64,000 bases of DNA from Certhia americana (GCA_018697195.1 CM031859.1:56025207-56089206); one strand, 5' to 3'. Shown: positions 38,701 to 52,900, counted from the first letter of the stretch. The notes: a model not told the origin generated them from the sequence alone. Program-made: numbers and translations.

Positions 38701-41700
38701 TTTTGTATTTTCTCTCTAACATTACTCTCTAAAAATGCATATTTACAAAAAAACCCTAAAATTTCTCTGTAGGATAATACACTCCACAACACAGCTGTGA
38801 CATTGTCACAGTCTAGGCAGGTTGTGTAATTGTGATGGAAGAGTTTTTAATAAAAAACAAAACAAAAATAATAGGAAATGCTTTGAGCAAATTCATAGAT
38901 GTATAACTTCTAAGTAAGATATGTTTAATATTTAAGTGAGGAACTCTGTCTAAGAGGGCAAGTGAGATTGCTCTGACCTTCATTCTTTGCTCAGAAGAGC
39001 AAAGTTAAGCATATGTGATAAAGATAGAAGCTCACATTGCTGTTTGGTGAATTGGGGCCATTATTAATATTTGAATGTGTACAAGCCTGTAAAAATGGGA
39101 AACTTGGAATCGAATCAAGTATTACCTGACAGAGTATTACTTTTTGATACATGCAGCTGAAAATCAAACCCTGCTTTCTCCAAATTCTTCACGTGTATTA
39201 GAAAGGTGCATGAAACATATCAAATAACTTTACTTTTGAACAAGTTAGATATAAAAACTGCAAAGTCTTGGATGCTGATTACAGTAATGAAAGGAACAAA
39301 TCTGTTTCTGATCACACAGAAAAGAGTTGAAAAGACAAACACTGTATTTACTTGTGAATTTTTGTTCAGGAAGATGTAGCTCATTTGCTTAGTGCTGCCT
39401 GAGGGAGGGAGCTGGAAGATGATTAAATTAGTTTTCTGTTTGTTTGTTCAGAGTCTTCAAGTGTTATCATTGGGTTGAGTTTATTTTTCTTTTTTGATCA
39501 GAGTTAGCTGCAGAACAGCAAAGTTAAAAATTGCTATGCTGATGGTGAGAAACAAGCTGCCTCCTTTGCTCCTTCCTCTTTGCTCTCTCATCTCCCTTTC
39601 TCCCCCATCCAGCCCTAAAACATTTAATAATTACTTTGATGATTGAAATTATGGAAATCTTCCCAATGGTCCAGACCTGCCAGGACTAATTAAATCTCAG
39701 GATTTGTCAGTCTTTTCAATTTTAAATTAAGCTTTGTAAATCCTATCTGAAGACATGATTTTCTTATCTCTAGGGGCCCTGACTCACTTCATACTTTAAT
39801 ATGATTTCTAGGGAGTAAACATACTTTATCTTTAATTCACACAGCTGAAGTTTGAAAAGAATTAATGAAAAACCTTCATTAGTTAGTCTCTTTCCATTTG
39901 CAGCTTCCTTGTTGCAAAATTTGTTCAAAACACATGAAAGAAGGGACAGGTAGTTTCTCTGAAGCTTAAATGAGTATGCTGTTGGCCGCCACCCATGAAC
40001 TATTTTACTTAGGCTTGTGGGGTATATTTTAATAAATGCTGAGAAGCATGTAGCTGCTGATGTGATAACTGAAGTTAGGTTCTGGAAAATATAGTGAACT
40101 TTCTTTTGAATTTATTGCTTGGCATGCACATAAGCTGTTTGACAAACACTGATGGAGCATTCAATTGTAGTTGTTATTCAGCTTAGCATTTATTCAGTGT
40201 ACGTATTGCCCCCCAGTACAGCTAGAACTTATATTTTAATGCTGGGATGACTTCAACTTAATATTTTGACTCTTTATGAACACTTTACTGAGGTATGCAT
40301 TGTACTACTGATAATACAAGCCACAGTGAGCAGTAATAGGTGTTTTAGAATATGTGGTAATTGCACATCTGGCGTGCTCTGCCCTTTGAACACCTAATTG
40401 ATACTTCTAGGACCTAAACTGTTGTACTCTTTAAGGGCTAGAGGTGACTGTTTAAACATCAGTGTGGGTTCCTTATTATGCACAGTGCTCTACCCTTTGC
40501 TTATCTGCTAACATTATACATGTGTCAAACTGATCTCATGCAGTTAGCGTGAGTGTGGTTTTGCTAGCAAGTGATACCATATACCATGAGTGGTTTTGGT
40601 CAGAATAATCTTAGAACAAAGAAAGACACTTTCTTGCTTACATAGCTGCATGGCAGTAGTGTTTCCTCTCTTTTCTTGTTTCCTCTCTTTCTAAATATTT
40701 GCAAGCTTTCAGTTTTGGATTAGGAAAAAATAGTACTTAGAAAAATTAATAATTAAAACCCCCAAAACAAACAAAACAGAAAACAACTCTCTGTCTCTCC
40801 ATGACTGTGTTTGAAGAGAAGAAAATTTAGTATTCATGCACACCATGGAAAAGAAGTTAGGCTGATACAATTTACTATGTTTTCAGTAAAAAGACGTCCA
40901 CTGTGGTTTTGGTGCTGCTTGGTAGCTTCAGTAATTTAACCATGTGTCTAGAAGACAGAATAAAGAAAGAGATTTGTATATGTAAAGATGGGCACTTCAG
41001 AAGTTTGAGAAGGTTCTGCTTTTGTCTTTAAGTTATTATAATTAATTTAATATACAATTAATTTATTTTCTTCTGGCAGAAAATAGAATTTTTCTTGCCA
41101 TTTCTCTTGCCAGATTATGTGGGTCTAGGTTGGTACTTAAGGCATCAATGTGGTATGTGCGTGTGGTGGGGATGTTACTGTTTTGAAAAGTCTTTTCTGC
41201 AGTCCGTACAAGGAGTTTGAGTCCTAAACATAGTGTGAATTTATCAAGCAGCATTTCCCAGACAGCTTATGGAAAGCAATCCTGGAGGACTCCCAAACTT
41301 AAATAACTGAGAGATACTGCTTGCTGTGCCTGCAGCTCTCTGGAATTGGAATGTAAAACTGGCAGTGGAATAAACGCACTCCCCGAGGAGGCTGAAGATG
41401 CTGCGGAGCAGCAGACAGGGAAAAAGAACTTTCCCGAAAGAACGAAATAAGCTTTTTTTTTTTAGCCTTATTCCTCTTTGAGGCCTGCAGTGATGGCAGG
41501 TGTCCAGCTCAGTATCAAAACTGCGGTTTTAAAATTGGAATGAAAGGATGGCTCTAAGCCACTCGTTAATCCTGTGCAGAAGGTCTCCAGGAGAGTAACC
41601 AGTTACTCAGTGCACAAGTAATTACGGTAGGGTGGGGTGGAGGGCTCACTCTGCAAGTCTGTTAATGGACAATAACATTTCTAGGATATTTGAGAAGCAC

Positions 41701-43141
41701 AGTACCTAATTATCTGCTATTTCTTGGCTAAATTGGGCTGTATGGTGTATATAGAGTTATGCTTCCAGAGAAAATCAATCTGCATTTGCTGGAAGAAGAA
41801 TTTTTTGGGGTAAGCTTTTCCTATTTTTTTTACCTTTTCCATCTTTCTCTCTTTTGCTTGCTTCCTCTAAGAGTTTTCACCAATATTTAGAGTTCTTACA
41901 AGATCTTTAAACAAGAACAATCTTTTCTAAATTTCTGTTCTGTAAAACTATGTATAGCTGTATAGCTTTTTTTTTTTGTCAATATTTTCTTTTCATGTAC
42001 CAGCTATGTAATATAGTGCAATCAGCATGGAGTTTTGAGTCATTTAAAATAGAAAATTTATTGTGATATTTCATTTAATTTCAAAGGTGAGCTAATTTTT
42101 AAGAATGAAGTAGCAAGAAAAATGACAAATAGTGACACCTTGTATTTTCATGACAAAATTTTGAGTGGAGGGTCTTTCCTGCATTGGTCATTGAGTCAAG
42201 CATTGCTGGGATGACCAGGCACTCTGGCCATTGAAGCTTGTCCATCTCTGTATGCATGCATTCTGTCATCTCAGTCAAGCACCTGAATGTCTTTAATCCA
42301 CTACCTGAGTGACAAATGTTAAATGCTGTGCAGGTGATTTGATCATCTTGATAATTGCATTTTGCATAGGTTGACATAGCTGTATAAGAATGAAAAGCTG
42401 TGTTACAATCCAAAATATATTACTTCTGGATGTTTCATTTGCCATTTCTCTTTGAGATGGGGGAAAAGAAGCAGAATATATAGAGAGACTTTGAGTATTT
42501 TAGGGATGGTCCATGATGTGTTTATGCATAAACCATGGAAGTGCAAAGTCTTTTTTATTTCGGGTATCAGCATAATATCCTGCTCCTGCCACTGGTAGTG
42601 TTGTTTTATCTCTGTAGATTGATTTGTGGAAGTGTGATGCATAGACGTGTGAAAGCACAAGTAGTTGTTGTCTTTAGTTAAAGGTTAAGGAGATCGTGAC
42701 CTCACATATCATTCTAGTTTCCTTTTGTAATTGATTGATTAGCCCTCTCTAAAATAGCTTTAGAATAGAAATAGAAAAAAAAAATTATTGATTTATTTTA
42801 TAAAATCCTTTCCAGAAGCATTTTTCCCTTTGGTTTGCTGACTTTCTAAGTTCAATGCTTTACATTTCCATGGTTTAAAATAATTAACTTGTATGTCTTG
42901 GTCTCCTTTTAAGTGAGCTACAAAGAATGGATTGAAGTAAAGTGATACTTGTTGTGGGAGAATATGGAAAGAAAGGAAAAGGGTACATTTAACACTGCTC
43001 AGTGGAAGTATCTCCAAAAGAGATAGGAAGTCCCAAAACGTACATCTGAAATCTTTGAGGCTTACTGCAACTCAGTTTTGTTTGCACCAGCTGACATGAA
43101 GCAATGTCTGTCCAGAAACTATTGTGCCATGTGTGCATTTC

Positions 43142-43143
<2 letters not shown>

Positions 43144-43191
<48 letters not shown>
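43144..43191. repeat. (CA)24 microsatellite
   Basis: An uninterrupted CA dinucleotide repeat of about 48 bp. It is the longest perfect simple repeat in the window and likely length-polymorphic. The Cys-Val-rich minus-strand frame over it is an artefact of the repeat. Confidence 0.98.
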
Positions 43192-43192
<1 letters not shown>

Positions 43193-46100
43193 GTTGTTAG
43201 ATTTCTTAATTCCAGTTTAATCAATGACACTGCATGCCTGAGCCTGAAGTCTGTATTTAAATGAGGATATAAGGAGGATATGGTCTTTCAGTCTGTCTGT
43301 CATCAGATTCTTATGCTTTTTAATAACCCACAACACCTCCCCAGAGGTCCTTTGATAGGTAAAGGCATGGGCATGCTTTCTAGTTGAACCTGCAAAAACC
43401 ATCTGGTCAGTCTTTGGGACGGCTCAGCCTGGTGGTTTTTGGCAGCTTCAGAGTACAGGTACCTTTGTTCTCCCCGAGGTTTCCAAACACTGGTGCAGTG
43501 AGAGAGGGGATAATTTCTCCTCCCCCTGTAGCCCTGGGCCATGTACTCTGGTCACTCCCTCCCTGTGGCAGAAACAGTCCTGCAGCTGCCCAGTTTGAGC
43601 AGAAGCCTGATGCAGGTGAAAAGGGAGCTGGGTGTCCACAGGACTATTACTGCTGGAGTGAGCTCTTAGTGGGCTTGAAGGGTGTGTGATCCAGAGTGAG
43701 AGAAGACAGGCAAACCCACCAGTAGGCTTAACAGGCATTAAAAGTGACTCCCTTAGAGTGCTCTGAGACTGAACTTGTCTGAAAATTAAGATCATAAATA
43801 AATTTTTCTGTCAATTATATCTTTATGTTAGCATTTAATCCTCTTGCAAGGATTTTAATTAGCATATAAACAAGATAACTGTTTCATTACAGCCTGTCAA
43901 AAAGGAGTAAGAAAATATTTAAAGACTATTTATTAAAATAATATTTTTGAAGATGCATTTTTCCTGTGTCTTTAGAGTACAGACAGAAAGCAGATGGAAA
44001 ATGCATTATATTATTGTTTCCTTCAGGGATGAATGTCTTGAATGACGAGCAAAAATTTGGGGAGGTATGTTGTTCTTGTGTATGGTGTGGATTTTTTTGC
44101 AAGGCATATAAATATACTTTAATAATGTTTGCTGGCAATGTCAGGGTACTTTTTTCATTTACACAACTGTGTCTGGATTTTGGGAATAGTCTAGAGAATA
44201 CATGTTCCTTGGACATGTCTAGATATTACAGTTACCGTAATCTTGGATAGCTTTTTGTAATTCATTTATTTTTGTAACCTGGGGCTTTCCACTGCACTGA
44301 ATACTTACTGACCTTTAATTTCATTTACTGGAGGGTGGAGAGGAAAGAGGAGAAAAGAAAGGCTTTAGGAAATCCCTTTCCCCACCCTTCAAAAAGAGGT
44401 AACTTTCTGTTTAAGTCTTGTTTGGTTTTATAGGCTGTAAGCAGAGGAAAAAACATGGATAATTTTGCATCAGTCATGAAAGCCAAATGTTGAAAGCAAA
44501 GTATCAAATATTCAGGAGCATTACAAATTTGATACAACCTCTGGAATAGATGAGTATTTGAGATTTATAAAATGTTTGTAGTCCCTGCTGAACAACCTTT
44601 ATGCTGATACGTGATTATTACTAATATGCTCTAGTTAATATTTCAATAATGCTCACTTAAACTGGGTATTTTTAATAATGGATTTTGCTTTGGATTAATA
44701 ATGTACACACCAGATTATTAATCTCTTAAAATGCTTTTCTTCCTACTTAAAGATCATCTAGTTTTCTCAACCTGAAAATATTTCTTCATGTAGTTGCTTA
44801 CTTTCTTGCTAGATTAATTTAATCTCCTCCTTTATTTCCATTTTAAATCAATACCAGACATTTAGTGTGGTAGTATTTTTCTCTTGTGATCCAAATTGTT
44901 GAGTTTGTCAGCTTTTTTCCTACATCTGGAGAAAATCTATTTGTTCATTTCTTAACCTTTTGACATGTCTGTTTTTACAAGCCTGCCTGTTTGTGATGGG
45001 GGATTGAAGTATAAAGTAACAACTACAGAGGGAAACATCTTTTGTTATGATCAGAGTGTAAACTGAGCCAAATGCAATGAGGGGGGAGTGGTTTACACAA
45101 GATTTTTGCACACTACAAAGAAAAAGAAGAGACCCTCTTCTTCCTTCACATGATTGTGTGTTGAATTTTCATATGGTGTAATAAAAGGTGAATTTTAAAA
45201 AGTTTTATTTACATCTCTTTATATGACAGTAAAATTGACTTGCAAATAGGTTAGACCACTGATTGTCCACTGTAAAAGCAGACCCAGCAAAGTTGCAAGT
45301 GTATTTTCCTTCTGTTCACGTGGCAAGTGAGACTGGTCTGAAAAGTCAAGACCACAGAGCCCTGTGTAAAGTTGCTGAAATGCCCTTGCCGTTGTAACAA
45401 GTGGGGAAATGCAGGAGTTTAAAGTGTTCAGAAAGGAATCAGCTTACAGAATCCACATGCTAAGTGTTTTCTGGTGGCTGACCCCAGGCTCAGGATGCTG
45501 CATATAGGTGGTGAAGAAGGAAGTAGTTCTATTTGTCTTCTGTCTCAAGGTATTATATCTTTCAAACCTTCAGTCTTCAGCAACTCAATGCCAGTCCTAC
45601 TTTTATCAGACTTGGAAAGCTTAACCACTATATCAAAACTATACTTAACCTTGCCCGTGTTTTTCCAGTAAGAGTGAAGGGTTGTAATAGTGCCAACAGA
45701 TAATCTTTGTTGTCCTTTCTCAAAATAAGTTGTATCATCTCGCAACAGATTATTATGCATGTACTTGTGCCTTATACATATATATAATATAAAGTTGAAA
45801 GGTTTTTTCCTCTCCTTATGTCATAAAACCCCATATCTGACAGTGTTGCAGTGCCAAAGGACACCTCAGTGATTGCATATGCTATATGCACGTGTGACAC
45901 GGCTTCTGCACTAAACTGAGGAACAGTTAAGGGTCTATCTACAGCAGCAAAAGTGTCAGAATGGGTGTAGTCCTGTTCTAGACCCTACAGATGCACTAGC
46001 TGAGGCTTCTGTTGCCAGTGGGACTGGGCATCTGTGGTAGAGAACCAGCCATGCCCTAGCACAGGGCTGATGGCAGACATTGCAGCATCACCTCTGGGTT

Positions 46101-48479
46101 ATGCAGACAAAACCAGCTTGTCTTCTAAGTGCATAAAAGACTATTCTTGTGGGTTACTGGTAATGATTACTAATGAAAAGTATGATTTTTTTTCTCCCCC
46201 ATTTTAGTAGGAGGCTGTTTTAGCTTTTGATTTAAGTATAGTAAATGTTTCCTTAAAAGTCACATGGAAAAAGTCCGCGGCTAAGCACTCTGGAAATTTG
46301 TAAACCTTGACATGCTGCATGCACATCCCTTCTGTACTGCTTTGGCAAGTCTAAAGGTTTTCCTTTTCTTTATTTTTTTTTATTTTTCCACCTTAAAATG
46401 AATCTATTTCAGATGAGAATGTGGAGTTGCATAGTGAATTACCTTTATTTGTGCAAAGTATAAGCTATCACTGCCCACACCCATTCATCTCTGTAACAAA
46501 GAGGATAAATGAAAGGGGCAAGTGGGAGTGCTAAGGAGGGATTCCTAGCTACATCACTATGTGCAGAGTAATATTACAGGCTCAAAGCAGAACCACCGGT
46601 ATCAGCAATATGTTCCTAAACCAAATATGTTAGTCTGAAAAGAGAAAAGCAAACATAAGAGAAAAGAATGTCAATACGGGGGTAGGGGGCTTGGGGTGGG
46701 GGTTGAAATGGTGGGCTCCAGTATAACGCACTCAATGCATAATTGCACTGCATAATTGTTTTCCTGTTTGCTAATGGTGATTATCAGGTCTTTTATCTTA
46801 AATATGCTTCTTGCCACCTTTGGATGTGAGACATAGTGCTGACATAGTGAGGCTTGGAGTTTGAACTATCCTTTACATAGTAAATAGAACTTCATAATAA
46901 AAAACCCTCATAGTCCCTCCACTAACAAACCTGGCAAATCCCTATGATACTATTTTGCTCCCATCCCTGTATGTCAATGTTAGTGTGACTGCTAAGAAAA
47001 TCAATAAAATGGAAGACCACAACTCAGAATCTTACAAACTGGTAGTGGTGACTGGCTAACAGTATTTAGTGGCTAGGCATTTTGTTCTTGCTTTCCTAGG
47101 CTTTCACCCTCTCACATTTCTCCCTGTGCAATGTTCTTCCATTGTTGAGTTATTGGCAGATGCAGAAGTATTATCAATAAATTATCAGCTGTATCAGGAT
47201 TTTTTCTTGAATGTTCTTCTAACACGGAAAATCCCTTTTTCCCTGGACATGAATGAGTTCGAAATAAATCACATATCCAACATGTATCAATGTATGTTAA
47301 ATGTAGTGATCAAACTGGTTAGATTTTGTAGAGTCCTCTGGCAGATATTTCTAGAAACAGTTCATGTCACTGCTGTTTATTGAATCCTAAAAATTACTTT
47401 ATATTGTTACACTTTAAAGGGCAAAGGGGATTATGGATATTGAAGCCTCTTCCTGATAATTTCAGTGAATCTGTGCTGTGCTCATTGGCACATGCTTTTA
47501 CCAGTCTCTGGTAATTTTGCCATTTAAGATCTCTTACCTATGTTGGTCCACTAGCAGCTTCTGTTGTCTCCATCAATGTGCACATTCATGTCACAGTTTA
47601 GCTGCACCACTCTTCAGTTTTTGATGTTGCACTTTTCTGAGTCAAATTAGCTGTAACAATTGCCATGCACAAGACAGCAATATGGCCACAGTCAGTTTGA
47701 CTATTCTTGCTATGAGGTGTTCAGGCCTTCAGTGCAAGATGCCTTTGTCATTATTTTCAAAGAACTTTGCTGTAACTTCATCAGGAAGGGAATGTTTCTC
47801 CCAGATTGTTTTTCTAACCTTCAAAATATTTTGCAATGAATTTATAATTGGCAGAGTCTGTGCATAGTTTAAAGATTTGAAGTGTTTCAAGTCCATTAGT
47901 TTTACATTATAAAGACCGTGTATTAACTGAAAAATCATTGGAGAGGAAATTTTAGTATCTTTTGGTGCTCTGTTAAGTGATACTGATCTATTGTAAAAGG
48001 TATTTCTACTCATGCTACTTAGCCTGGCAAAGAATGTAGCCATTCTTACCGCCTGTGGTATTAAGAGATACATGGATTTGGATACAGAAATAAGTATCGC
48101 TGATCTCATCCATGGCTGTATTTAGAAATTAGTGCAAAAGAAATAAAAAATAGAGCAAACCCACCATCATTCTCTTTTGCTGAATAAAGTTACTTGAATT
48201 GAATCAGCTTGCAAATAGTTTCATCATCTTACTAAATTGTTACGGCTGTTCATCTGTTTGCATTCTCTTACTGACATAATTACAAAAACTTCACAAATCT
48301 TTTGTCAAAATCTTTGTTAGGGGGACACTTCAATAGTGACAGAATTTCTATATATATGTATAAGTGAATGCTTCTTAATGAAATTCTGCCTATATGAGTC
48401 ATACATTATAACGCCAAAGGGGGAAGAGTAGGGAATTGCCGAGCTAAACTTCTTTTAACCTGTGCCTCTTTGTAATAGA
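43192..48479. other. Presumptive intron, no gene recognised
   Basis: Contains a TAAT-rich patch (44600-44740) and the G-quadruplex motif at 46678. A 126-codon minus-strand frame (47729-48109) has no domain I recognise. Confidence 0.6.
46678..46702 (+). other. Canonical G-quadruplex motif
   Basis: Four G runs of 5, 5, 4 and 5 are separated by loops TA, CTT and T on the + strand. Runs of four or more with loops of one to three bases make this the strongest quadruplex candidate in the window. On the + strand it would be present in nascent PLEKHG1 pre-mRNA. Confidence 0.9.
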
Positions 48480-48903
48480 ATAATGGCAGTCAGGGTTTCC
48501 AAAGAGATGAGGGTTTGAAAAGTGAGCACGCCAGCTAATAGCTGCGGTAACAGGCTGAACGCCGTGGAACAATACCGATGTAGTGGCCTCTCGGTGTGTC
48601 TCTGCGCCTCGGAGCTCAGTAGTGAATGCGCAGCATTGTTCAGCTGTGAAAAGTCTCGGAGCGCTTGGGATGTCAGCGCAGACCGAGGGAAACTGATTTG
48701 CAGCTTATATCCTCCTAGTCAGAGGGCTGGGAGAAGCCTGGGGGCAGTTGGCCATTCCTCACGGCTCCTCCGCTCTGCCAGCTCGGTGCTGGGCGAGTCC
48801 GCTGCAGGCATCACACACCGCTCGGCAGTGTGCCGGTGGGACAGCCTGCAAGAGAGGAGAAGGGCTTTCTTACCTCATGATGGGTTTCACGTTTCAGTGT
48901 TAG
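48480..48903 (+). promoter_or_regulatory. PLEKHG1: CpG-enriched candidate alternative promoter and untranslated first exon
   Basis: CpG density rises to about 20 per 400 bp between 48540 and 48870 and falls away on both sides. On the + strand the segment ends with GTTAG|GTGAGA, a plausible splice donor with exon end 48903. On the - strand there is an equally good donor (GAG|GTAAGA, reverse of 48868-48875), so a divergent antisense transcript is also possible. Spliced to 61267, a + strand exon here would give an mRNA using the canonical ATG at 61386. An open frame of 142 codons crosses the segment, but it begins at a GTG and shows no recognisable domain. I treat it as a by-product of GC-rich composition. 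Confidence 0.4.
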
Positions 48904-49899
48904 GTGAGAGCTTTCCCGGAGGGAAGTTAGAAGGCGGCATTGGAATTTAAGGAAAAGCGTGGACACAGAAGAAGTTCTTTAATTGAGGATTTACAGTTTA
49001 ATGGTCTAAATTTGATCGCAGATTTTGGAGCAAAATGAGTGTTTAACTGTGTGGGGGTTTGTGTGTTTTGTGCCTAAAAAGAGGCTCTAGATAAGTCATG
49101 AGAATGGCTCTTTGGTGAATTACCTTGTAAGTTCCCATGTGTGTAGGGTACAGAGTTGAGAAAGCTTTGATGTTCTCTCTATAAACAGAAATAACAAAAA
49201 GAACTGGGTTTTAGTATGGCTTCTTGGGAAAATCCTGCAGTTCCGCCAGAGAGTTAATACATTCTCTCCTCCTCAGCCCCCACCCTCACTTGTTTTAGAT
49301 AAGCCAAGTTTCTCCAAGTCCAGGCGGTGTGTTTTGGATTTGAGAATTTGATTTGGATTCTAGCTCTAGTATTTTAAAAAGGATGGATTTACTACTTCTT
49401 TCTCATTGAAAACAAGCAAGTGGAAAACCCAGACAAGGAAAGTGGTGGGACTTAACATTCCTATCTGGAAGAAAGTGTGAAGGAAAAAGCTGAGAAAAAT
49501 AACTGCTTTAGCTGTACTAACTGGATTTAAATAGGAGTCTAAGTTTCTGTTTTCGCTGTCTCTGATCTAAACACTGAGGAGATTCATCTGAGTTGTTTAC
49601 TGAATACCAGTGGGTTTAGATGTTGTTTATTGCAGTTAACAAGAACTCTGAAAACTGGCCTATTCAGAAGTGCTTGAAGGCTGCAAAGGCGAAGTAAAAT
49701 GGTACTGAATATAAAAGCCAGAAAAGCAGAAGGATGGTAGCAGACAGTTGTTATCTGCTGTCTTTTTGTGAATATTTTAAGTTTCAGCTACCTTGCTGTG
49801 ACCCACAAAGTGGTATATTTTAAAGAAGTTTCATGCCCTCTCTTGTTTGCCTTTGTCAGGGTTTTTTTTCCTCCAGACTGACAAAAAATTGTGTAATTA

Positions 49900-49923
49900 A
49901 TCCATCCATAAATCCATCCATAA
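49900..49923. repeat. Two-copy 12-bp tandem repeat
   Basis: The unit ATCCATCCATAA occurs twice in direct succession, itself built on an ATCC tetramer. A minor tandem array. Confidence 0.9.
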
Positions 49924-52900
49924 ATTCAAATGATATCTGAAGATCCCTTTTTTTACTAACTTTTTTTGTATGGTGTTACATGAGTATAAAATTCAATTAA
50001 TTTACCCCTGAATCGGAATGTTAGACAATTTTAATACTTTGAAATATGTAGGATTATTTTTCTGAAGCTGTTGGTAAAGAAGGCACAGGGACTCCGCAAT
50101 ATATATGCCTTTAATAAAATGACTGCCTGGTTCAAATTAAGCTTTTTATTGCTCTGATAAGAAAGCACAGAGAAAGAAAGGCGTATGACTCAGGAAGTCA
50201 GTTGCTGGGAATTATGCACCAAATGTTCTCTGTAACCAAGTCTAGGCCTCTAATCTGTTTGCTTCTTGCCCCGTGGCTTCTGAAGTGTGATTGTTGTCAC
50301 TGTTAATATTGAATCCTGATATGTCAATAAGTGTTGCAGGCATTGACACCATCTGCATATGGGTGCAGAGGCTGCACTGCTCTGTACACTGACATTGCAG
50401 AGATAGCAATCTCAATTCATGATTTGCTTCTTGAATACAAAAATTCTAAGGAAAGTATTGCTTGTTGGGATAGGAATTTTGCTCCCAATGGTTTGTCTTC
50501 ATGAAGTAACAGCAAAGAAGAATTGTAGATGCTGCAGAAGGACCATAAAGCAACTTGAAAGCATCGTGAAGACTTCTTCATCACAGACATGGATCTATTG
50601 GAGTGGCTTTCAGAAATGTCTGAAAAGATGACAAGGCAGGGAAGGGAGAGGAATGACAAGGAAGTGCATTATCATTTTCATGTAGCACTGTATTTCCTCT
50701 GTATTGCAACAGGCAAGGACTTTGAGAGTAAAGGTGTAAAACATGATGCCCGTAATTTAAAAATACAGATGTTCTTCCCATGCTCCAAGGAGCAACTTGG
50801 AAAGACCAAATCAAGGTAAATGGCAGTCCTGATGTGATAAGGTCACCAGTAGAAAATAAAAAATTAAGAACTGGGGTGGCTGCATTTTTAAGAATCTGTT
50901 GTTTGTGGCAGCAACAAGACGCCTTTGATTTTTCTGCTGTGACCGGTTATTTTGCTGCCATTTGGCAGTCTTAGTCTTCTTGACCTTATTAATGTAAAAT
51001 TCCACACTTAGCTGTAGAAGCAATACAGTGAGAAGACATTGTGTATGTAAAACTCCTTTGAACTTGAACATCTGCTTGTTTTCTTTTTATTTATTTTCAG
51101 TTAAAGGTTTGTGAGATGTCAAAATACTGATTACTGTATTTTGTAAAACTCCGCTGCAGTAATTTATTAAGTCCAGAGTCCTTTAACTGTCATTGCATAT
51201 GTTCCTATTGAACTGGAATTTTGAATATGTTAGCTTACTGTTGTAAAGCCACCTTTAAAATAAGATCTAATGTTCCCTTTTAGGAGGGTGAGCATAAGAA
51301 AACACCTGACTTGAAATGCTAGAGCCAGTCTGTGGTGCAGCCAGACCACCAATATGTCTGAGTTCCAACCTGTGTAGAATTTAAGGATTCTTCTCCCCAA
51401 GACATAAACATGAATACTGCTTTCTGCAACTTATATTTTTATTCAAGAGAGGAAACACAGAAGAAAGTTTTCATTTTATTGTAAATGTGAACATCTGTTA
51501 GGAGGAGCCTGCTGTTACTATTTCAGTTCTGTTTCAAAATTCTGGTTGCTAAACTTCCTGATGTGCAGAGGAGGTTCCAGTAAGTGGCTTTAGTTTGAAA
51601 CCAAATGAGAGAGATTATTTAGCTATATTTAAAGAAAAACATCAATTATTTAAAGCTTCTGAAACTCACTTCTATTTGGCATCTAACATCGTCTGCTCTA
51701 TCAGAGAACTGCTTTTATAAATTTTTTTTTGCTTCATGCAGGATTTTCACTGGAAAGATTTGTAAGTCAACACAGAATTTGGTGGCAGAGGCAAACAAAC
51801 AACTTTAAAAGAGTTTAAAAGGACTAATCTATTTGTGCTAGATAATGTAGTTGCAAGTTATATTGAAATTGAAAGAGGTGAGTTGAATAGGATGTCTTTT
51901 TTAGGGTCACACAATTAAGTTTTTCATTGGAATTAGCAAGAATGATTCATAGATGCTACGTTTCCTTCTGAAATTGTGTCTCACTCTCTAAAGTTTATTT
52001 TACCTGCTTTAAAATGGGAGACAGTTAACAAAAACCTCCCAATGTTCTCAGTAAAGCAACAAATATTGCATTCTATATTGGCTGCCTAGCTAAGACTTTC
52101 TATGTGCTTGTGCTGCAGTGGACTTCAAAACGTTGAAAACTTCAATAGCAACTTTAGGCTGCTGAGGTGAAGTTGAAAACAGTAGTGGCCTGACAGAACA
52201 TTTGCTCAGAATAGTAGATTTGTCAAGGAAGAAGTAGAACCCAAACCTGGCGTCCAAGCACTGTTAGTTACAGTGACAGGCATAGCATGGAAGGCCACTA
52301 GTAAGGTGCCAGCAGCAAGGCTTGTGGTGCTGGGTGGAAGGAAGGCTACATGTGGATATTCATTCTGGCACAACGGTTTGAAGTGTAAAAGTACTAAAGC
52401 ATTCAAGCAGCATCATGTTGAATACACTTTTTACACTTCTTCACTAAATGCCAGTACAGGCAGAGAATAAAAGGATGTAAAAGCTTTGATTGCTTGTCAT
52501 CTAGGGTATTACTCTTTCTTGTTGTCTGGGGTGTTATTGCTCCATATGCATTCACATCTATGAATCTTCACTGAATTTGCTCTGATTTAGAAAAAAATTG
52601 AACTGTGCTTTTTAAAAATTCTTTTTAAGGAGGAGAGAAGCAAGCCTTCAAAAATGACAAGGAGATGGAAAACAGTTCTAAGAGACCTATAAATGAAGGA
52701 TTGGATCCATATGCTCTGTTTGTGTTGCAGTACATCAGCAGCATGTGATGGCTTGTTTCTTTTGTTAGGTGTCTCTGCAGCACTGTGTACAGATTAAATA
52801 GCTACTGCATTGCAGAGAGTTATTAATACATTACGTTGCACTTCCAGGGAAGATGTCAGTGTGTCCTTTAGCCTGAATGTACCTTGTGGTTGAGTTAGGG

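Larger units (their letters stand above)
19134..43143. other. Long presumptive intron of PLEKHG1
   Basis: Apart from the SINE at 20.4 kb and the tandem duplication at 20.75 kb, I see no gene. Items noted include small inverted repeats (22949, 24651, 28840), a weak recursive splice candidate (31914/31915), an exon-like pair around a 53-nt pseudo-intron (34938-35227) and AT-rich, homeobox-site-rich patches (for example 39600-39760). The presumptive intron runs on to 61266. Confidence 0.65.

Noticed and set aside
43144..43191. Regular short repeat as a possible CRISPR-like or minisatellite array
   Set aside because: It is a plain CA dinucleotide microsatellite with no spacers.
47729..48109. 126-codon minus-strand open frame
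   Set aside because: No recognisable domain, no splice or promoter context, and a length within reach of chance in a window this large.
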